Assembly (NCBI RefSeq): GCF_003234795.2 | Contig: NZ_CP126268.1 | Span: 992,001 to 1,056,000, forward strand | Reading direction: 5' to 3' | From: Curtobacterium sp. MCLR17_032 | GTDB taxonomy: Bacteria > Actinomycetota > Actinomycetes > Actinomycetales > Microbacteriaceae | DNA length: 64,000 nt | Part shown: positions 8,434-20,272 of the stretch, piece after piece | Numbering within the stretch: the stretch's first letter is position 1 | Layout of the letters: each line of letters starts with the position of its first letter | Made by a program: the position numbers and the translations under genes | The notes under the pieces: generated by a model | What the model was told of the DNA's origin: nothing | Databases searched by the model: none | Seen by the model: only the letters and a program-made list of their open reading frames with translations

Positions 8434-8697
8434 ATGAGCACGACGGAACCCGGCGGTGGCGGCCTCGACGTGATGGACCGCGAACTCGAGAAGCTCCTGG
8501 AAGAGGAGGCGATCGAGCCCGGCGACCACGAGCGCTTCTCGCACTACGTCAAGAAGGACAAGATCCTCGAGTCCGCCCTGACCGGCAAGGCCGTCAAGGC
8601 GCTCTGCGGCAAGAAGTGGATCCCCGGACGCGACCCCGAGAAGTTCCCGGTCTGCCCGGACTGCAAGGCCATCTACGAGAAGATGAAGTCCGAGTGA
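8434..8697 (+). CDS. DUF3039 family protein
   Basis: This 87-residue acidic/basic protein matches the actinobacterial DUF3039 family: an N-terminal acidic helix (ELEKLLEEEAIEPGDHERFSHYV), then VKALCGKKWIPGRDPEKFPVCPDCKAIYEKM. The C-X~19-C-X2-C arrangement (ALCGK, VCPDC) looks like a partial zinc-binding site. It is a conserved single-copy actinobacterial family of unknown function. It stands alone as a short leaderless transcript, convergent with pncB. Confidence 0.85.
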   Translation: MSTTEPGGGGLDVMDRELEKLLEEEAIEPGDHERFSHYVKKDKILESALTGKAVKALCGKKWIPGRDPEKFPVCPDCKAIYEKMKSE

Positions 8698-8704
8698 CCC
8701 CCGC

Positions 8705-8730
8705 CGACGCTGCTCACACGAGCAGCGTCG
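8705..8730. terminator. Bidirectional terminator hairpin
   Basis: An 11-bp perfect stem (CGACGCTGCTC) with an ACAC loop lies between the convergent DUF3039 and pncB genes. It includes the last codons and stop of pncB, so it can serve both transcripts. Confidence 0.7.
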
Positions 8731-10000
8731 GGATGGCCGGGTCGCCGCGGCCGATGCGCTCGGCGTCCGCCGGCAGCTCCGCCTTCGCCCGCTTGTGGTG
8801 CGCCCGGGCGGCTTCGACACCGGCGGGACCGAGGAACGCCGGATCGACCTCCCCGTGGGTGACCACCGGCACGAGCAGGTCCCGCTCATCCGGGCCGACC
8901 GACCCCGAGGTCAGCACGACCTCGGCGGTGGCGATGCCGTTCCGGAGGCGCCGACCCGCTTCCTTCCGACCGCCGACGGAGGCCTTCTCGGCGGACTTCT
9001 TCGCCACCGGCACCCACTCGCCCGCGGGGGAGTGGTGCGCGACGAGCTTGAAGACCATGCCGGCGGCGGGGTGGCCCGAGCCGGACACGACCGAGGTGCC
9101 GACGCCGTAGGAGTCCACCGGGGCGGCACGGAGAGCGGCGATCGTGTACTCGTCGAGGTCGTTCGTCACGGTGATCTTCGTCGCTGTCGCGCCGAGCCGG
9201 TCGAGCTGGGCACGGACCGATGCCACGACGGAGGGCAGGTCGCCGCTGTCGATCCGGACCGCGCCGAGCTTCCCCTCGGTCAGGCGGACGGCCGTCTCGA
9301 CTGCGGCTTCGATGTCGTACGTGTCGACGAGCAGGGTGGTGCCGCTGCCGAGCGCGTCGAGCTGGGACCGGAACGCGGCTTCCTCCGAGTCGTGCAGCAG
9401 CGTGAAGGCGTGCGCAGCCGTGCCCATCGTCGGGATGCCCCAGGTCCGGCCCGCCTCGAGGTTGCTCGTGGCGCCGAAGCCCGCGATGTACGCGGCCCGG
9501 GCAGCGGCGACGGCGTTCCACTCACCGGTGCGCCGGGATCCCATCTCGGCGAGCGGACGCCGGTCGGCCGCGGACACCATGCGTGCCGCGGCGGAGGCGA
9601 TCGCCGAGTCGGCGTTGAACACGCTGAGCGCCAGCGTCTCGAGCATCACGGCCTCGGCGAAGGTGCCCTCGATCTGCAGCACGGGGGAGTTCGGGAAGAA
9701 CACCTCGCCCTCGCGGTAGGCGCGGACGTCCCCGGAGAACCGGTAATCCGCCAGCCAGCGTGCCGTGCCCTCGTCGATGACGCGCCGGTCGCTCAGGAAG
9801 CCGATCTCCGCGTCCCCGAACCGGAACTCGGTCAGCTGCGTGAGGAAGCGTCCGAGGCCCGCCGCGACGCCGTAGCGGCGCCCGTCCGGCAGCCGGCGGG
9901 CGAACACCTCGAAGACGCAGCGGCGGTCGGCGGTGCCGTCCTTCAGCGCGGCGTCGACCATGGTGAGTTCGTACTGGTCGGTCAGGAGTGCGGTGGTCAC
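8714..10000 (-). CDS. pncB: Nicotinate phosphoribosyltransferase
   Basis: This 428-residue enzyme converts nicotinate and PRPP (with ATP) to nicotinate mononucleotide in NAD salvage. Visible family features are the N-terminal ALLTDQYELTM substrate segment, FEVFARRLP, the active-site region MGSRRTGEWNAVAAARAAYIAGFGATSN, LLVDTYD, and VRIDSGDL in the PRPP-binding barrel. The length is normal for bacterial PncB. I chose the GTG at 10000 (VTTALLTDQ) because TAGGGT lies 7 nt upstream. It is divergent from murI, which is also leaderless. Confidence 0.93.
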   Translation of the reverse strand: MTTALLTDQYELTMVDAALKDGTADRRCVFEVFARRLPDGRRYGVAAGLGRFLTQLTEFRFGDAEIGFLSDRRVIDEGTARWLADYRFSGDVRAYREGEVFFPNSPVLQIEGTFAEAVMLETLALSVFNADSAIASAAARMVSAADRRPLAEMGSRRTGEWNAVAAARAAYIAGFGATSNLEAGRTWGIPTMGTAAHAFTLLHDSEEAAFRSQLDALGSGTTLLVDTYDIEAAVETAVRLTEGKLGAVRIDSGDLPSVVASVRAQLDRLGATATKITVTNDLDEYTIAALRAAPVDSYGVGTSVVSGSGHPAAGMVFKLVAHHSPAGEWVPVAKKSAEKASVGGRKEAGRRLRNGIATAEVVLTSGSVGPDERDLLVPVVTHGEVDPAFLGPAGVEAARAHHKRAKAELPADAERIGRGDPAIPTLLV

Positions 10001-10007
10001 GTCTCCG

Positions 10008-10013
10008 ACCCTA
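10008..10013 (-). promoter_or_regulatory. -10 box of leaderless pncB promoter
   Basis: On the minus strand TAGGGT lies 7 nt before the pncB GTG. Confidence 0.6.
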
Positions 10014-10127
10014 ACCAGGACCGGGCGCACCGGACCGGATCGTGTCCCGGAACGGTGGACAACGGCGGTGCCGGGGCGATCTGTGGACGGGAGGCCCGTG
10101 CCACGTCCCGCGGTCGGCGCGCGTCGG

Positions 10128-10133
10128 TACGCT
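10128..10133 (+). promoter_or_regulatory. -10 box of leaderless murI promoter
   Basis: TACGCT lies 7 nt before the murI GTG; no Shine-Dalgarno is present. It is divergent from the pncB promoter about 115 bp away. Confidence 0.65.
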
Positions 10134-10140
10134 GGTCACC

Positions 10141-11004
10141 GTGACGGATGCACCGATCGGAGTCTTCGACAGCGGCGTCGGCGGACTCACGGTGGCCCGC
10201 GCGATCATCGACCAGCTGCCGCGCGAGAGCATCCGCTACGTCGGGGACACCCGGCACTCGCCGTACGGGCCGAAGCCGATCGCCGACGTCCGGCGGTACG
10301 CGCTCGAGGTCATGGACGACCTGGTCGACCAGGGCGTCAAGGCCCTCGTGATCGCCTGCAACACCGCGAGCTCGGCCGTCCTCCGCGACGCCCGGGAACG
10401 CTACGAGCAGGCGTACGGCATCCCCGTCGTCGAGGTCATCCAGCCCGCTGCCCGCGCCGCCGTCAAGCAGACCCGCACCGGCCGCATCGCGGTCATCGGC
10501 ACGATCGGCACCATCGCCAGCCGCGCGTACGAGGACGCCTTCGCCGTCGCCGCCGACGTCACCCTGACCACCGCCGCGTGCCCCCGCTTCGTCGAGTTCG
10601 TCGAGGCCGGTGACACCTCGTCCGCCCAGCTGCGTGAGGTCGCCGCCGGGTACCTCGCACCGGTGCGGGACGCCGGCGTCGACACCCTCGTCCTCGGCTG
10701 CACGCACTACCCGCTGATGTCCGCCGCGATCCAGTACGTGATGGGGCCCGACGTCACGCTGGTGTCGAGCGCCGAGGAGACCGCGAACGACGTCTACCGT
10801 CGGCTCGTCGAACACGGCCTCGAGCGCACCGGCACCGAACCGCCGAGCTACGCGTTCGAGGCCACCGGCGCCGACGAGGCCGGCTTCGTCCGCCTCGCCC
10901 GCCGGTTCCTCGGGCCCGAGGTCGCCTCCGTCGGGCACCTCGAGACAGGCGCCATCACCCTGCCCCGCGGGCGCGACGTGTCGGCGACCAGCCGCACGAC
11001 CTGA
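10141..11004 (+). CDS. murI: Glutamate racemase
   Basis: MurI interconverts L- and D-glutamate, supplying D-glutamate for peptidoglycan. The 287-residue protein has the paired catalytic cysteines in IACNTAS (C73) and LGCTHYPL (C187), the N-terminal [13 protein letters not shown] with the catalytic aspartate D10, and DTRHSPYG. The length is slightly above the usual 265-275 because of a C-terminal tail ending in SRTT. The DNA encoding that tail is the first copy of a 17-bp tandem repeat that runs on past the stop. It is followed by rph and rdgB on the same strand, a common actinobacterial cluster. Confidence 0.95.
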   Translation: MTDAPIGVFDSGVGGLTVARAIIDQLPRESIRYVGDTRHSPYGPKPIADVRRYALEVMDDLVDQGVKALVIACNTASSAVLRDARERYEQAYGIPVVEVIQPAARAAVKQTRTGRIAVIGTIGTIASRAYEDAFAVAADVTLTTAACPRFVEFVEAGDTSSAQLREVAAGYLAPVRDAGVDTLVLGCTHYPLMSAAIQYVMGPDVTLVSSAEETANDVYRRLVEHGLERTGTEPPSYAFEATGADEAGFVRLARRFLGPEVASVGHLETGAITLPRGRDVSATSRTT

Positions 11005-11058
11005 CCCGCCGCACGACCTGACCCGCCGCACGACCTGACCCGGCGCACGACCTGACCC
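10991..11058 (+). repeat. Four tandem copies of a 17-bp repeat spanning the murI stop codon
   Basis: The unit GCCGCACGACCTGACCC occurs at 10991, 11008 and 11025, and with one change at 11042. The first copy includes the murI stop. The array ends about 47 bp before rph. Confidence 0.9.
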
Positions 11059-11105
11059 GCCCCGACCACCCGCACCGTGCCTCCAGGCCGGACCGAGAGG
11101 AACCC

Positions 11106-11852
11106 ATGAACGCCACCGACGGCACCGTCCGCATCGACGGCCGGACCACCACCGACCACCGACCCGTCACCATCGAACGCGGCTGGAGCACCCAGGCCGA
11201 GGGCAGCGCGCTCATCTCGTTCGGCAACACGAAGGTGCTCTGCACCGCGTCGTTCACCAACGGCGTCCCGCGTTGGATGGCCGGCAAGGGGACCGGCTGG
11301 GTCACCGCCGAGTACTCGATGCTGCCGCGGTCCACCAACGAGCGGATGCAGCGCGAGTCGATCAAGGGCAAGGTCGGCGGGCGCACGCACGAGATCTCCC
11401 GGCTGATCGGGCGGTCGCTGCGTGCCGTCGTCGACATGAAGGGCCTGGGCGAGAACACCCTCGTGCTCGACTGCGACGTGCTGCAGGCCGACGGCGGCAC
11501 CCGCACCGCCTCGATCACCGGCGCCTACGTGGCGATGGCCGACGCGATCGAGTGGGGCCGCGAGCGCGGGTTCATCGGCAAGAAGGCGACACCGCTCACC
11601 GACAGTGTGCAGGCGATCTCGGTCGGGATCGTCGGCGGCGTGCCGATGCTCGACCTGGCCTACGAGGAGGACAGCCGCGCCGACACCGACATGAACATCG
11701 TCACCACGGGGTCCGGCAAGTTCATCGAGGTCCAGGGCACGGCGGAGCACGCACCGTTCGACCGCGACGAGCTGGACGCGCTGCTCGACCTCGGACTGGC
11801 CGGCAACGCCTCGCTCGCGGCCGTGCAGCGCTCGGCGCTGGGACTCGCATGA
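11106..11852 (+). CDS. rph: Ribonuclease PH
   Basis: RNase PH is a phosphate-dependent 3'-5' exonuclease that trims tRNA 3' ends. The 248-residue protein is full length, with [10 protein letters not shown], the phosphate-binding [37 protein letters not shown] and a terminal domain containing [19 protein letters not shown]. The ATG has a GAGAGGA site. Its last bases overlap the rdgB start in an ATGA junction, the usual rph-rdgB arrangement. Confidence 0.95.
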   Translation: MNATDGTVRIDGRTTTDHRPVTIERGWSTQAEGSALISFGNTKVLCTASFTNGVPRWMAGKGTGWVTAEYSMLPRSTNERMQRESIKGKVGGRTHEISRLIGRSLRAVVDMKGLGENTLVLDCDVLQADGGTRTASITGAYVAMADAIEWGRERGFIGKKATPLTDSVQAISVGIVGGVPMLDLAYEEDSRADTDMNIVTTGSGKFIEVQGTAEHAPFDRDELDALLDLGLAGNASLAAVQRSALGLA

Positions 11853-12460
11853 CCGACACCGCCCGCACGGTCGTCCTGGCGACGCACAACCAGGGCAAGG
11901 TCGTCGAGCTGCGGGACATCCTCGGTGACGCCCTGGGCGGGATCGAGCTCGTGGCGTACGACGGGCCCGAGCCGGTCGAGGACGGCGACACCTACGCCGC
12001 GAACGCGCTCATCAAGGCGCGGGCCGCGGTCGCCCACACCGGGCTGCCGGCACTGGCGGACGACTCCGGGATCGCGGTCGACGCCCTCGACGGGGCACCC
12101 GGCATCCACTCGGCCCGGTACGCCGGCACCCGGGTGGACGCGGACAACATCGCGCTGCTGCTGCAGAACCTGGACGGTGTCGTCGAGCGGACCGCGGCGT
12201 TCGTCTGCGCGGCCGCGTTCGTCACGCCCTCCGGGGTCGAGCACGTGTTCGAGGCGGTCTGGAACGGCGAGGTCCGCACCGAGCCGATCGGGGACGGCGG
12301 GCACGGCTACGACCCGGTGTTCCAGCCGGACGACGCCGACCGCTCGGCGGCGCAGCTGACCCGCGCGGAGAAGAACGCGCTGAGCCACCGGTCGAAGGCG
12401 TTCCGGGGCATCGCGCCGATCGTCCGCGAGTGGTTCGCCGGCGAGGCGCCGCAGGCCTGA
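11849..12460 (+). CDS. rdgB: RdgB/HAM1 family XTP/dITP pyrophosphatase
   Basis: This 203-residue house-cleaning enzyme hydrolyses non-canonical purine nucleoside triphosphates (ITP, dITP, XTP) to monophosphates. It has the nucleotide-binding THNQGK at 12-17, the metal/base region [37 protein letters not shown], and a C-terminal [11 protein letters not shown]. It is coupled to rph through an ATGA overlap and is the last gene of the run before a strong terminator. Confidence 0.94.
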   Translation: MTDTARTVVLATHNQGKVVELRDILGDALGGIELVAYDGPEPVEDGDTYAANALIKARAAVAHTGLPALADDSGIAVDALDGAPGIHSARYAGTRVDADNIALLLQNLDGVVERTAAFVCAAAFVTPSGVEHVFEAVWNGEVRTEPIGDGGHGYDPVFQPDDADRSAAQLTRAEKNALSHRSKAFRGIAPIVREWFAGEAPQA

Positions 12461-12530
12461 GGCCGGCGCGGGCGCGGGCGCGGGCGGCCGCCCTCCCGCG
12501 CTGCGGGCCGGCCGCGGTGCCGATCGGCGT

Positions 12531-12592
12531 CGCACAACAGGAACCGGCTCGAACCACGGCATGCCGTGGTTCGAGCCGGTTTCCGTTGTGCG
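12531..12592. terminator. Long bidirectional terminator palindrome
   Basis: A 62-bp near-perfect inverted repeat is centred on GCATGC at 12559-12564, with arms containing CCGGCTCGAACCACGGC. It lies between the convergent rdgB and dedA genes. Confidence 0.8.
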
Positions 12593-12627
12593 GGTCCCGC
12601 TCGCGCCGGGTCGCCGACAGCGCCGGC

Positions 12628-13305
12628 CTACGGCTGCTCGGGCTCGCGCTGCTTGGCCTTTCGGGCGTTCCGGAAGTAGGTGATCGCGGCGGGGACCACG
12701 GTGACGACGACCGCCGCGAGCAGGATCACGTCGATGTAGTTCCGCACGATGTACGCCACCGCGGGGATGTACCCGAGGAAGTACCCGAGGAACGTGACCC
12801 CGACACCCCAGATGACCGCGCCGACAGCGTTGTACAGCGAGTACTTCTTGTAGTTCATCCGGCCCACACCGGCGGCGATCGGGGCGAACGTCCGGACCAC
12901 GGGGACGAAACGCGCCAGGATCACCGCGAGGGCGCCGTACTTGTGGAAGAACGCGTTCGTCCGGTCGACGTTCGCCTTCGAGAACAGTCCGCTGTCCTTG
13001 CGTTCGAAGATCGGCGGCCCGGCCTTCTTGCCGATGTAGTAGCCGAGCTCACCGCCGAGGAACGCCGCGGCGCCTATCATCAGCGCGACGACCCAGATCA
13101 GGATCCCGCCGATTTGACCGTCGCGGTCGAAGGCGAACAGGCCGGTGATGACGAGCAGGCTGTCGCCCGGGAAGATGAACCCGATCAGCAGCCCGGTCTC
13201 GGCGAAGATGATGGCGCACACGACGAGCACGGCGAAGGCCCCGAAGTGGTCGAGGATGTACTGCGGATCCAGCCAGGGGATCAGGGCGAGTGCGACGGAG
13301 TGCAT
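12628..13305 (-). CDS. DedA family (SNARE-associated) membrane protein
   Basis: This 225-residue membrane protein belongs to the DedA/VTT family, implicated in lipid carrier recycling and membrane homeostasis. Family features are the ETGLLIGFIFPGDSLLVITG re-entrant segment, the basic cytoplasmic loop with FFHKYGALAVILARFVPVVRTFAPIAAGVGRM (including the conserved arginines), and GAVIWGVGVTFLGYFLG. It ends in a basic KAKQREPEQP tail. Substrate assignment (undecaprenyl phosphate versus phospholipid) is not possible here. Confidence 0.9.
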   Translation of the reverse strand: MHSVALALIPWLDPQYILDHFGAFAVLVVCAIIFAETGLLIGFIFPGDSLLVITGLFAFDRDGQIGGILIWVVALMIGAAAFLGGELGYYIGKKAGPPIFERKDSGLFSKANVDRTNAFFHKYGALAVILARFVPVVRTFAPIAAGVGRMNYKKYSLYNAVGAVIWGVGVTFLGYFLGYIPAVAYIVRNYIDVILLAAVVVTVVPAAITYFRNARKAKQREPEQP

Positions 13306-13438
13306 GGTTCTTCCGGTCGGCGGGCGAGGGCGGATGGAGCACCCGCCGGACCGAGGGTACCGTGCGGGCGTGTCGGGGCCGTCCGTCGGAGGGCTGACGT
13401 CCGACGCGACCCGGTGCGCCAGCCCGCAGGCCGTCCGG

Positions 13439-13518
13439 TGCGGAAGGAGGGACTCGAACCCTCACGCCGGAGCACAGGAACCTAAATCCTGCGTGTCTAC
13501 CAATTCCACCACTCCCGC
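13439..13518 (-). tRNA. tRNA-Leu (anticodon UAG)
   Basis: The minus strand folds into a tRNA: acceptor GCGGGAG paired with CTTCCGC (one G-T), D arm with AATTGGTAGACAC, an anticodon stem CAGGA/TCCTG with loop TTTAGGT giving UAG, a short variable arm, and a T arm with GGTTCGAGT. The discriminator is A, and CC but not CCA is encoded. Confidence 0.93.
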
Positions 13519-13601
13519 TGGCCGACCCAGTGTACGCAGCGGGGCGGGTGGCGGAGGTGGGGCGGGCCTCCCGGCTGGTGGGCGACCCCGGAGCGGGCCG
13601 G

Positions 13602-14915
13602 TCAGCGCAACGTGCGCGGGAGGTACCGCGGCACGTACCGGAGCAGGATGCCCGCGCCGACCAGGCCGAGCACGCCCATCACGCCGCTGGCGACCGCGAT
13701 GGTCGCCAGCGCCGTGACGCCCGAGATGACGAGCGGTGCGGCAGCCGACCCGAGGTCCCCGGTGAACCGCCAGGCGCCGAGGAACGGAGCCGGCCGGTCC
13801 GCGGGTGCCAGGTCGGCGCCGAGCGTCATGAGGATGCCGGAGCCGACGCCGTTCGCCAGGGACATGGCCATCGCGACCGCGATGAACCAGCCGACGCGGG
13901 CGTCGAGGTGGTCGCTCCAGGCGAGCAGGAAGTAGCAGATGCTCAGGCCGAGCATGCAGGGCAGCGCGCTCGCCAGGCGTCCCCAGCGGTCCATGATCTG
14001 CCCGCTCGTGTAGAACAGCGCGAAGTCGACGGCACCGGCGATGCCGATGACCAGGGCGGCGGTGGAGTCGTCGAGCCCGACGCTGACGGCCCAGAGCGGC
14101 AGGATCACCTGCCGTCCGGCGCGCATGGCGCCGATCAGCGCGGCGCCGCTGCCCAGGCGGACGAGGACCCGGTGGTGGGCGCGGATGGTCTGGAAGAGGC
14201 CCTGCGACTCATCCTTGACGAACTGCTCGCCCTCGAGCGCGGCGGTCGCGGGGTCCGTCGCGTGGTCGGCTGCGGTCGCGGTCGCGGTCGCGGTCGGCCG
14301 GGAGGCGCGGGTCGGCCGCTGCAGACCGCGCACGCCCGTCGCGGGGTCGCGGATGACGAGCAGCACGACGGCGGCACCGAGGCAGCAGACGACGTGGACC
14401 CAGAACGCGCTCTGTGTCGTGCCGGTGAGGTGGATGACGCCGGCCGCGAGGAACGGACCGACGAAGTACCCGAACCGGAACACCCCGCCGAGGCTCGAGA
14501 GCGCGCGGGCCCGGATCCGCAGCGGGATCGCGGTCGTCATGTACGCGTGTCGGGCGAGCGCGAAGACCGCGGTGGACAGGCCGACCAGGAACACGCCGAG
14601 GGCCAGGACCAGGGGGTTCGGGGCGACCGTGCAGACGAGCAGTCCGACCACCGAGACGACGGCGGCGCCGATCATCGCGTTGCGCTCGCCGATCCGCGCG
14701 ACGACGACGCCCGAGGGCACGTCGCCGATGAGCTCCCCGACCAGGATCAGCGAGGCGACGAACCCGGCGATCGCCAGGCTCGCCCCGAGGGAGTCCGCGG
14801 CGATCGGGATGATCGGGATGATCGCGCCCTCGCCGATCGCGAAGAGCGCGGCGGGCAGGAACCCGGACAGCAGGACGCCGCGGAGGTCGAAGGCGTCGTT
14901 CGTGGTGCTCGTCAT
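13602..14915 (-). CDS. Major facilitator superfamily transporter
   Basis: This 437-residue protein has about twelve hydrophobic helices in two halves joined by a long hydrophilic loop near residues 205-250, which contains an Ala/Thr-repeat tract. MFS landmarks are the loop 2-3 segment [18 protein letters not shown] and the corresponding second-half loop [15 protein letters not shown]. It is probably a drug or metabolite exporter, but no substrate-specific motif stands out. A TACCGT box lies 9 nt before the ATG, giving a near-leaderless start. It is divergent from mnmA, with the two starts about 40 bp apart. Confidence 0.85.
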   Translation of the reverse strand: MTSTTNDAFDLRGVLLSGFLPAALFAIGEGAIIPIIPIAADSLGASLAIAGFVASLILVGELIGDVPSGVVVARIGERNAMIGAAVVSVVGLLVCTVAPNPLVLALGVFLVGLSTAVFALARHAYMTTAIPLRIRARALSSLGGVFRFGYFVGPFLAAGVIHLTGTTQSAFWVHVVCCLGAAVVLLVIRDPATGVRGLQRPTRASRPTATATATAADHATDPATAALEGEQFVKDESQGLFQTIRAHHRVLVRLGSGAALIGAMRAGRQVILPLWAVSVGLDDSTAALVIGIAGAVDFALFYTSGQIMDRWGRLASALPCMLGLSICYFLLAWSDHLDARVGWFIAVAMAMSLANGVGSGILMTLGADLAPADRPAPFLGAWRFTGDLGSAAAPLVISGVTALATIAVASGVMGVLGLVGAGILLRYVPRYLPRTLR

Positions 14916-14944
14916 CGTCGAGCAACGGTACGCCGTGTCGGAGT

Positions 14945-14950
14945 TACCCT
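14945..14950 (+). promoter_or_regulatory. -10 box of leaderless mnmA promoter
   Basis: TACCCT lies 6 nt before the mnmA ATG with no ribosome-binding site. Confidence 0.65.
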
Positions 14951-14956
14951 GGACGC

Positions 14957-16063
14957 ATGCGTGTTCTGGCGGCGATGAGCGGTGGGGTCGACTCGGCGGT
15001 GGCCGCGGCCCGGGCGGTGGACGCCGGCCACGACGTCGTCGGGGTGCACCTGGCGCTCAGTCGGATGCCCGGCACCCTGCGAACGGGCAGCCGTGGGTGC
15101 TGCACGATCGAGGACTCGATGGACGCGCAGCGCGCCGCCTCGGCCCTGGGGATCCCGTACTACGTGTGGGACTTCTCGGCGCGGTTCAAGGAGGACGTCG
15201 TCGACGACTTCGTGGCCGAGTACCAGGCCGGCCGCACCCCGAACCCCTGCATGCGCTGCAACGAGCGGATCAAGTTCGCGGCCCTGCTCGAGAAGGCCCT
15301 GGCCCTGGGGTTCGACGCCGTCGCGACCGGGCACTACGCCTCGATCGTGACCGCGCCGGACGGCTCACGTGAACTGCACCGCTCGGCGGCGTGGGCGAAG
15401 GACCAGTCCTACGTGCTCGGTGTGCTGACGGCGGAGCAGCTGCAGCACGCGATGTTCCCGCTCGGAGCCACCCCGTCCAAGGACGAGGTCCGTGCCGAAG
15501 CCGCCGCGCGCGGGCTCACCGTGGCGCAGAAGCCGGACTCGTACGACATCTGCTTCATCCCCGACGGCGACACCCGCGGCTGGCTCGCCGACCGCGTGGG
15601 CAGCGAGACCGGTGACGTCGTCGAGCGTGACGGCACGGTCGTCGGCAGCCACGACGGCGCCCACGGCTACACGGTCGGGCAGCGCCGGGGTCTCGCGCTC
15701 GGACGCCCCGCGGCGGACGGCAAGCCCCGCTTCGTGCTCGAGATCCGCCCGAAGGACAACACCGTCGTCGTCGGGCCGAAGGAAGCGCTCGACGTCGCCT
15801 CGCTCTCCGGCACCCGGTACACCTGGGCCGGCGCGGCACCGGCGGATCCGTCGACCCCGTTCCGCTGCGACGTGCAGATCCGGGCGCACGCCGACCCGGA
15901 GCCCGCGACCGCACACGTCGAGGACGGCGCGCTCGTGGTCGTCCCGGACGAGCCGCTGTCCGGCGTCGCCCCCGGGCAGACCGCCGTCGTGTACGTCGGC
16001 ACCCGGGTGCTCGGCCAGTGCACCATCGACACGACGGTGTCTGCAGCGCCCGTGCCGGCCTGA
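14957..16063 (+). CDS. mnmA: tRNA-specific 2-thiouridylase
   Basis: MnmA thiolates U34 of the Lys, Glu and Gln tRNAs. The 368-residue protein has the ATP-pyrophosphatase P-loop SGGVDS at 8-13, the two catalytic cysteines at C98 (NPCMRC) and C199 (YDICFIP), and the VGQRRGL segment of the central domain. The C-terminal beta-barrel domain is present. The length is normal. A 15-bp sequence covering its stop is repeated just downstream. Confidence 0.95.
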   Translation: MRVLAAMSGGVDSAVAAARAVDAGHDVVGVHLALSRMPGTLRTGSRGCCTIEDSMDAQRAASALGIPYYVWDFSARFKEDVVDDFVAEYQAGRTPNPCMRCNERIKFAALLEKALALGFDAVATGHYASIVTAPDGSRELHRSAAWAKDQSYVLGVLTAEQLQHAMFPLGATPSKDEVRAEAAARGLTVAQKPDSYDICFIPDGDTRGWLADRVGSETGDVVERDGTVVGSHDGAHGYTVGQRRGLALGRPAADGKPRFVLEIRPKDNTVVVGPKEALDVASLSGTRYTWAGAAPADPSTPFRCDVQIRAHADPEPATAHVEDGALVVVPDEPLSGVAPGQTAVVYVGTRVLGQCTIDTTVSAAPVPA

Positions 16064-16088
16064 CGACCCCGTCCCGGCCTGACGACCC
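16055..16088 (+). repeat. Direct repeat spanning the mnmA stop codon
   Basis: CCGGCCTGACGACCC, which contains the mnmA stop, occurs at 16055-16069 and again at 16074-16088. Confidence 0.8.
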
Positions 16089-16134
16089 TGCCTCGGCCGC
16101 TGCGACCGGGGTCGGTGGCGCACGGTAGAACTGA

Positions 16135-18552
<2,418 letters not shown>

Positions 18553-18614
18553 GGTGCGATGCACGGCCGCGCGCGAAGCGGCCCCTGCGACGCACCCCGG
18601 TGTGACCCCAGTTC

Positions 18615-18644
18615 GGGGGTCATGTTGCATCCCGCATGACCCCC
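18615..18644. terminator. Inverted repeat after ligA
   Basis: GGGGGTCATG and CATGACCCCC form a perfect 10-bp stem around a 10-nt loop about 60 bp past the ligA stop. It could be a terminator or, given the exact palindrome, a binding site; position favours a terminator. Confidence 0.5.
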
Positions 18645-18730
18645 GAAGGGCCGGATCTCCCTAAGCTCGACAGAGCATCACCTGTCGTCTGCAGGGGAAC
18701 GACAGGCTGGCCTTCCCGGGGGAGACCCGT

Positions 18731-20071
18731 TTGCTGATCATCGCCGCGGCTCTGTTGACCGCCTCGATCCACTCGCTGGGAGTCGTCGAGGCCCCCGCCG
18801 TGCCCGCTTCCGTCGTCGCGTCGACCGCCGTCGGGACTCCTGGACCCCGAGCGTCCGACCACGTGTCCGGACCGGCCGTCGAGGCGCTCGCCGTCGCCTC
18901 CGGGCAGCGCTGGTTGGACGCCCTCGAGACCGCGGCACCGCTCACCCTGCAGGCCGCCGATGACGACTCGCGTGTGACCGCGACCGCGATGGACGACCCG
19001 CCCAGCACCAACCTCGTGGCGAACTGGTGGCGCGGGTTGTCGCCGGCGTCGCAGACGGTCCTGACCGACGACGCCCCCGTCGTGATCGGCAACCTCGACG
19101 GCGTGCCGTACGACGTCCGGGACGTCGCGAACCGGGCATCCCTCGCCGCCGGACTGGCCGACCCGGGCACGTCGACCTCGCTCGCGTCGATGCTCGGGCA
19201 GGTGCGGCAGTCGCTGGAGCAGACCCCGGACGACCCGCGGAAGTACCTCGTCACGCTCGACACCCGGGGCAGCGGCCGGTGCGCGATCTCGGTCGGCGAC
19301 CTGGACACCGCCGGCGACGTCTCGGTCGTGGTGCCCGGCATCTTCTTCTCGGTCAACGGCCAGATGGTGGACTTCACCGCGACGGCCGGGGACGTGTTCC
19401 GCGAGCAGGCCACCCTCGCGCCGGTGGCCGCCCCCGCGAACGGCCCGGGCATCGCGGTCGTCGCGTGGATGGGGTACCGCACGCCCGGCATCTCGAACTT
19501 CATGTCGCTCGAACTCGCCCACCTCGGCGCCGACCGGCTGGTCCGGACCCTCGACGGCATCCGGGCGGTCCGGAACGACCACGAACCGCGGCTCGGGGTC
19601 GTGGCGCACTCGTACGGGTCGACCACGGCGATGATCGCGCTGTCGTCCGGACGCACCCGGGTGGACAGCCTGACCATGCTCGGTTCTCCGGGCAGCGCCG
19701 TCACCTCCGTCGACGAGCTCGGTGTCCCGCACGGTCAGGTCTACGTCGGTGGCGCGCACTGGGACCCGGTCGCGGGCACCGGCTTCTTCGGCACCGACCC
19801 CGGGCGGACCTCGTTCGGCGCGGCGGCGCTCGACCTGGCCGGCGGGAGCGACCCAGCGGACGCCGGGGACGTCTTCCGGCAGCCGTTCGGGCACAACGAC
19901 TACCTCAAGCCCGGCACGGCGTCCCTGCACGACGTCGCGCTCATCGCGGTGGGTCGGGGCGACCTGGTCAGCGGTCGGCACACGCCCGGCGACACCCCGG
20001 GTGACGGGGTAGTCCAGGCGACGCCGGACATGTACCTCGTCCGACCGCAGGACCTCCAGCCGCGCGACTGA
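18731..20071 (+). CDS. Secreted alpha/beta hydrolase (DUF1023-like)
   Basis: The 446-residue protein resembles actinobacterial alpha/beta hydrolases with the DUF1023 domain. It has an N-terminal hydrophobic leader (LIIAAALLTASIHSLGVV) for export or membrane anchoring, the family segment WWRGLSPASQTVLTDDAPVVIGNLDGVPYDVRDVANR, and a nucleophile elbow AHSYGS with the serine at about 294. A histidine near the end (FRQPFGHNDYL or ASLHDVA) could complete the triad. The TTG start is supported by a GGGGGAG site. A TAAGCT -10-like box lies at 18661-18666. The substrate is unknown; esterase or lipase activity is a family-level guess. Confidence 0.75.
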   Translation: MLIIAAALLTASIHSLGVVEAPAVPASVVASTAVGTPGPRASDHVSGPAVEALAVASGQRWLDALETAAPLTLQAADDDSRVTATAMDDPPSTNLVANWWRGLSPASQTVLTDDAPVVIGNLDGVPYDVRDVANRASLAAGLADPGTSTSLASMLGQVRQSLEQTPDDPRKYLVTLDTRGSGRCAISVGDLDTAGDVSVVVPGIFFSVNGQMVDFTATAGDVFREQATLAPVAAPANGPGIAVVAWMGYRTPGISNFMSLELAHLGADRLVRTLDGIRAVRNDHEPRLGVVAHSYGSTTAMIALSSGRTRVDSLTMLGSPGSAVTSVDELGVPHGQVYVGGAHWDPVAGTGFFGTDPGRTSFGAAALDLAGGSDPADAGDVFRQPFGHNDYLKPGTASLHDVALIAVGRGDLVSGRHTPGDTPGDGVVQATPDMYLVRPQDLQPRD

Positions 20072-20259
20072 CCACCGTCACCGGCGGCGGGACGGGAGGC
20101 TGCCCAGACGTGACCGGATCGTGACCGGACCGGCGCAGGGCCGGTGATGTGGGCCTCCAGGCCGTGTCGGACCACGTGGCGGAGGCGAGACCGTGAGCAT
20201 CCTGTGCGGCTGTGCAGTCGCGCGACCGCGCGCAGCAGTGTGAGTACAGCCCGTCTCCT

Positions 20260-20265
20260 TACCGT
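20260..20265 (+). promoter_or_regulatory. -10 box of leaderless promoter for the penicillin-binding protein
   Basis: TACCGT lies 7 nt before the ATG at 20273 with no ribosome-binding site. This decides the start, since the frame is open farther upstream. Confidence 0.6.
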
Positions 20266-20272
20266 GCTCGAC

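Noticed and set aside
12531..12592. Attachment site or resolution site
   Set aside because: It is a simple palindrome between convergent genes with no recombinase nearby; a terminator is sufficient.
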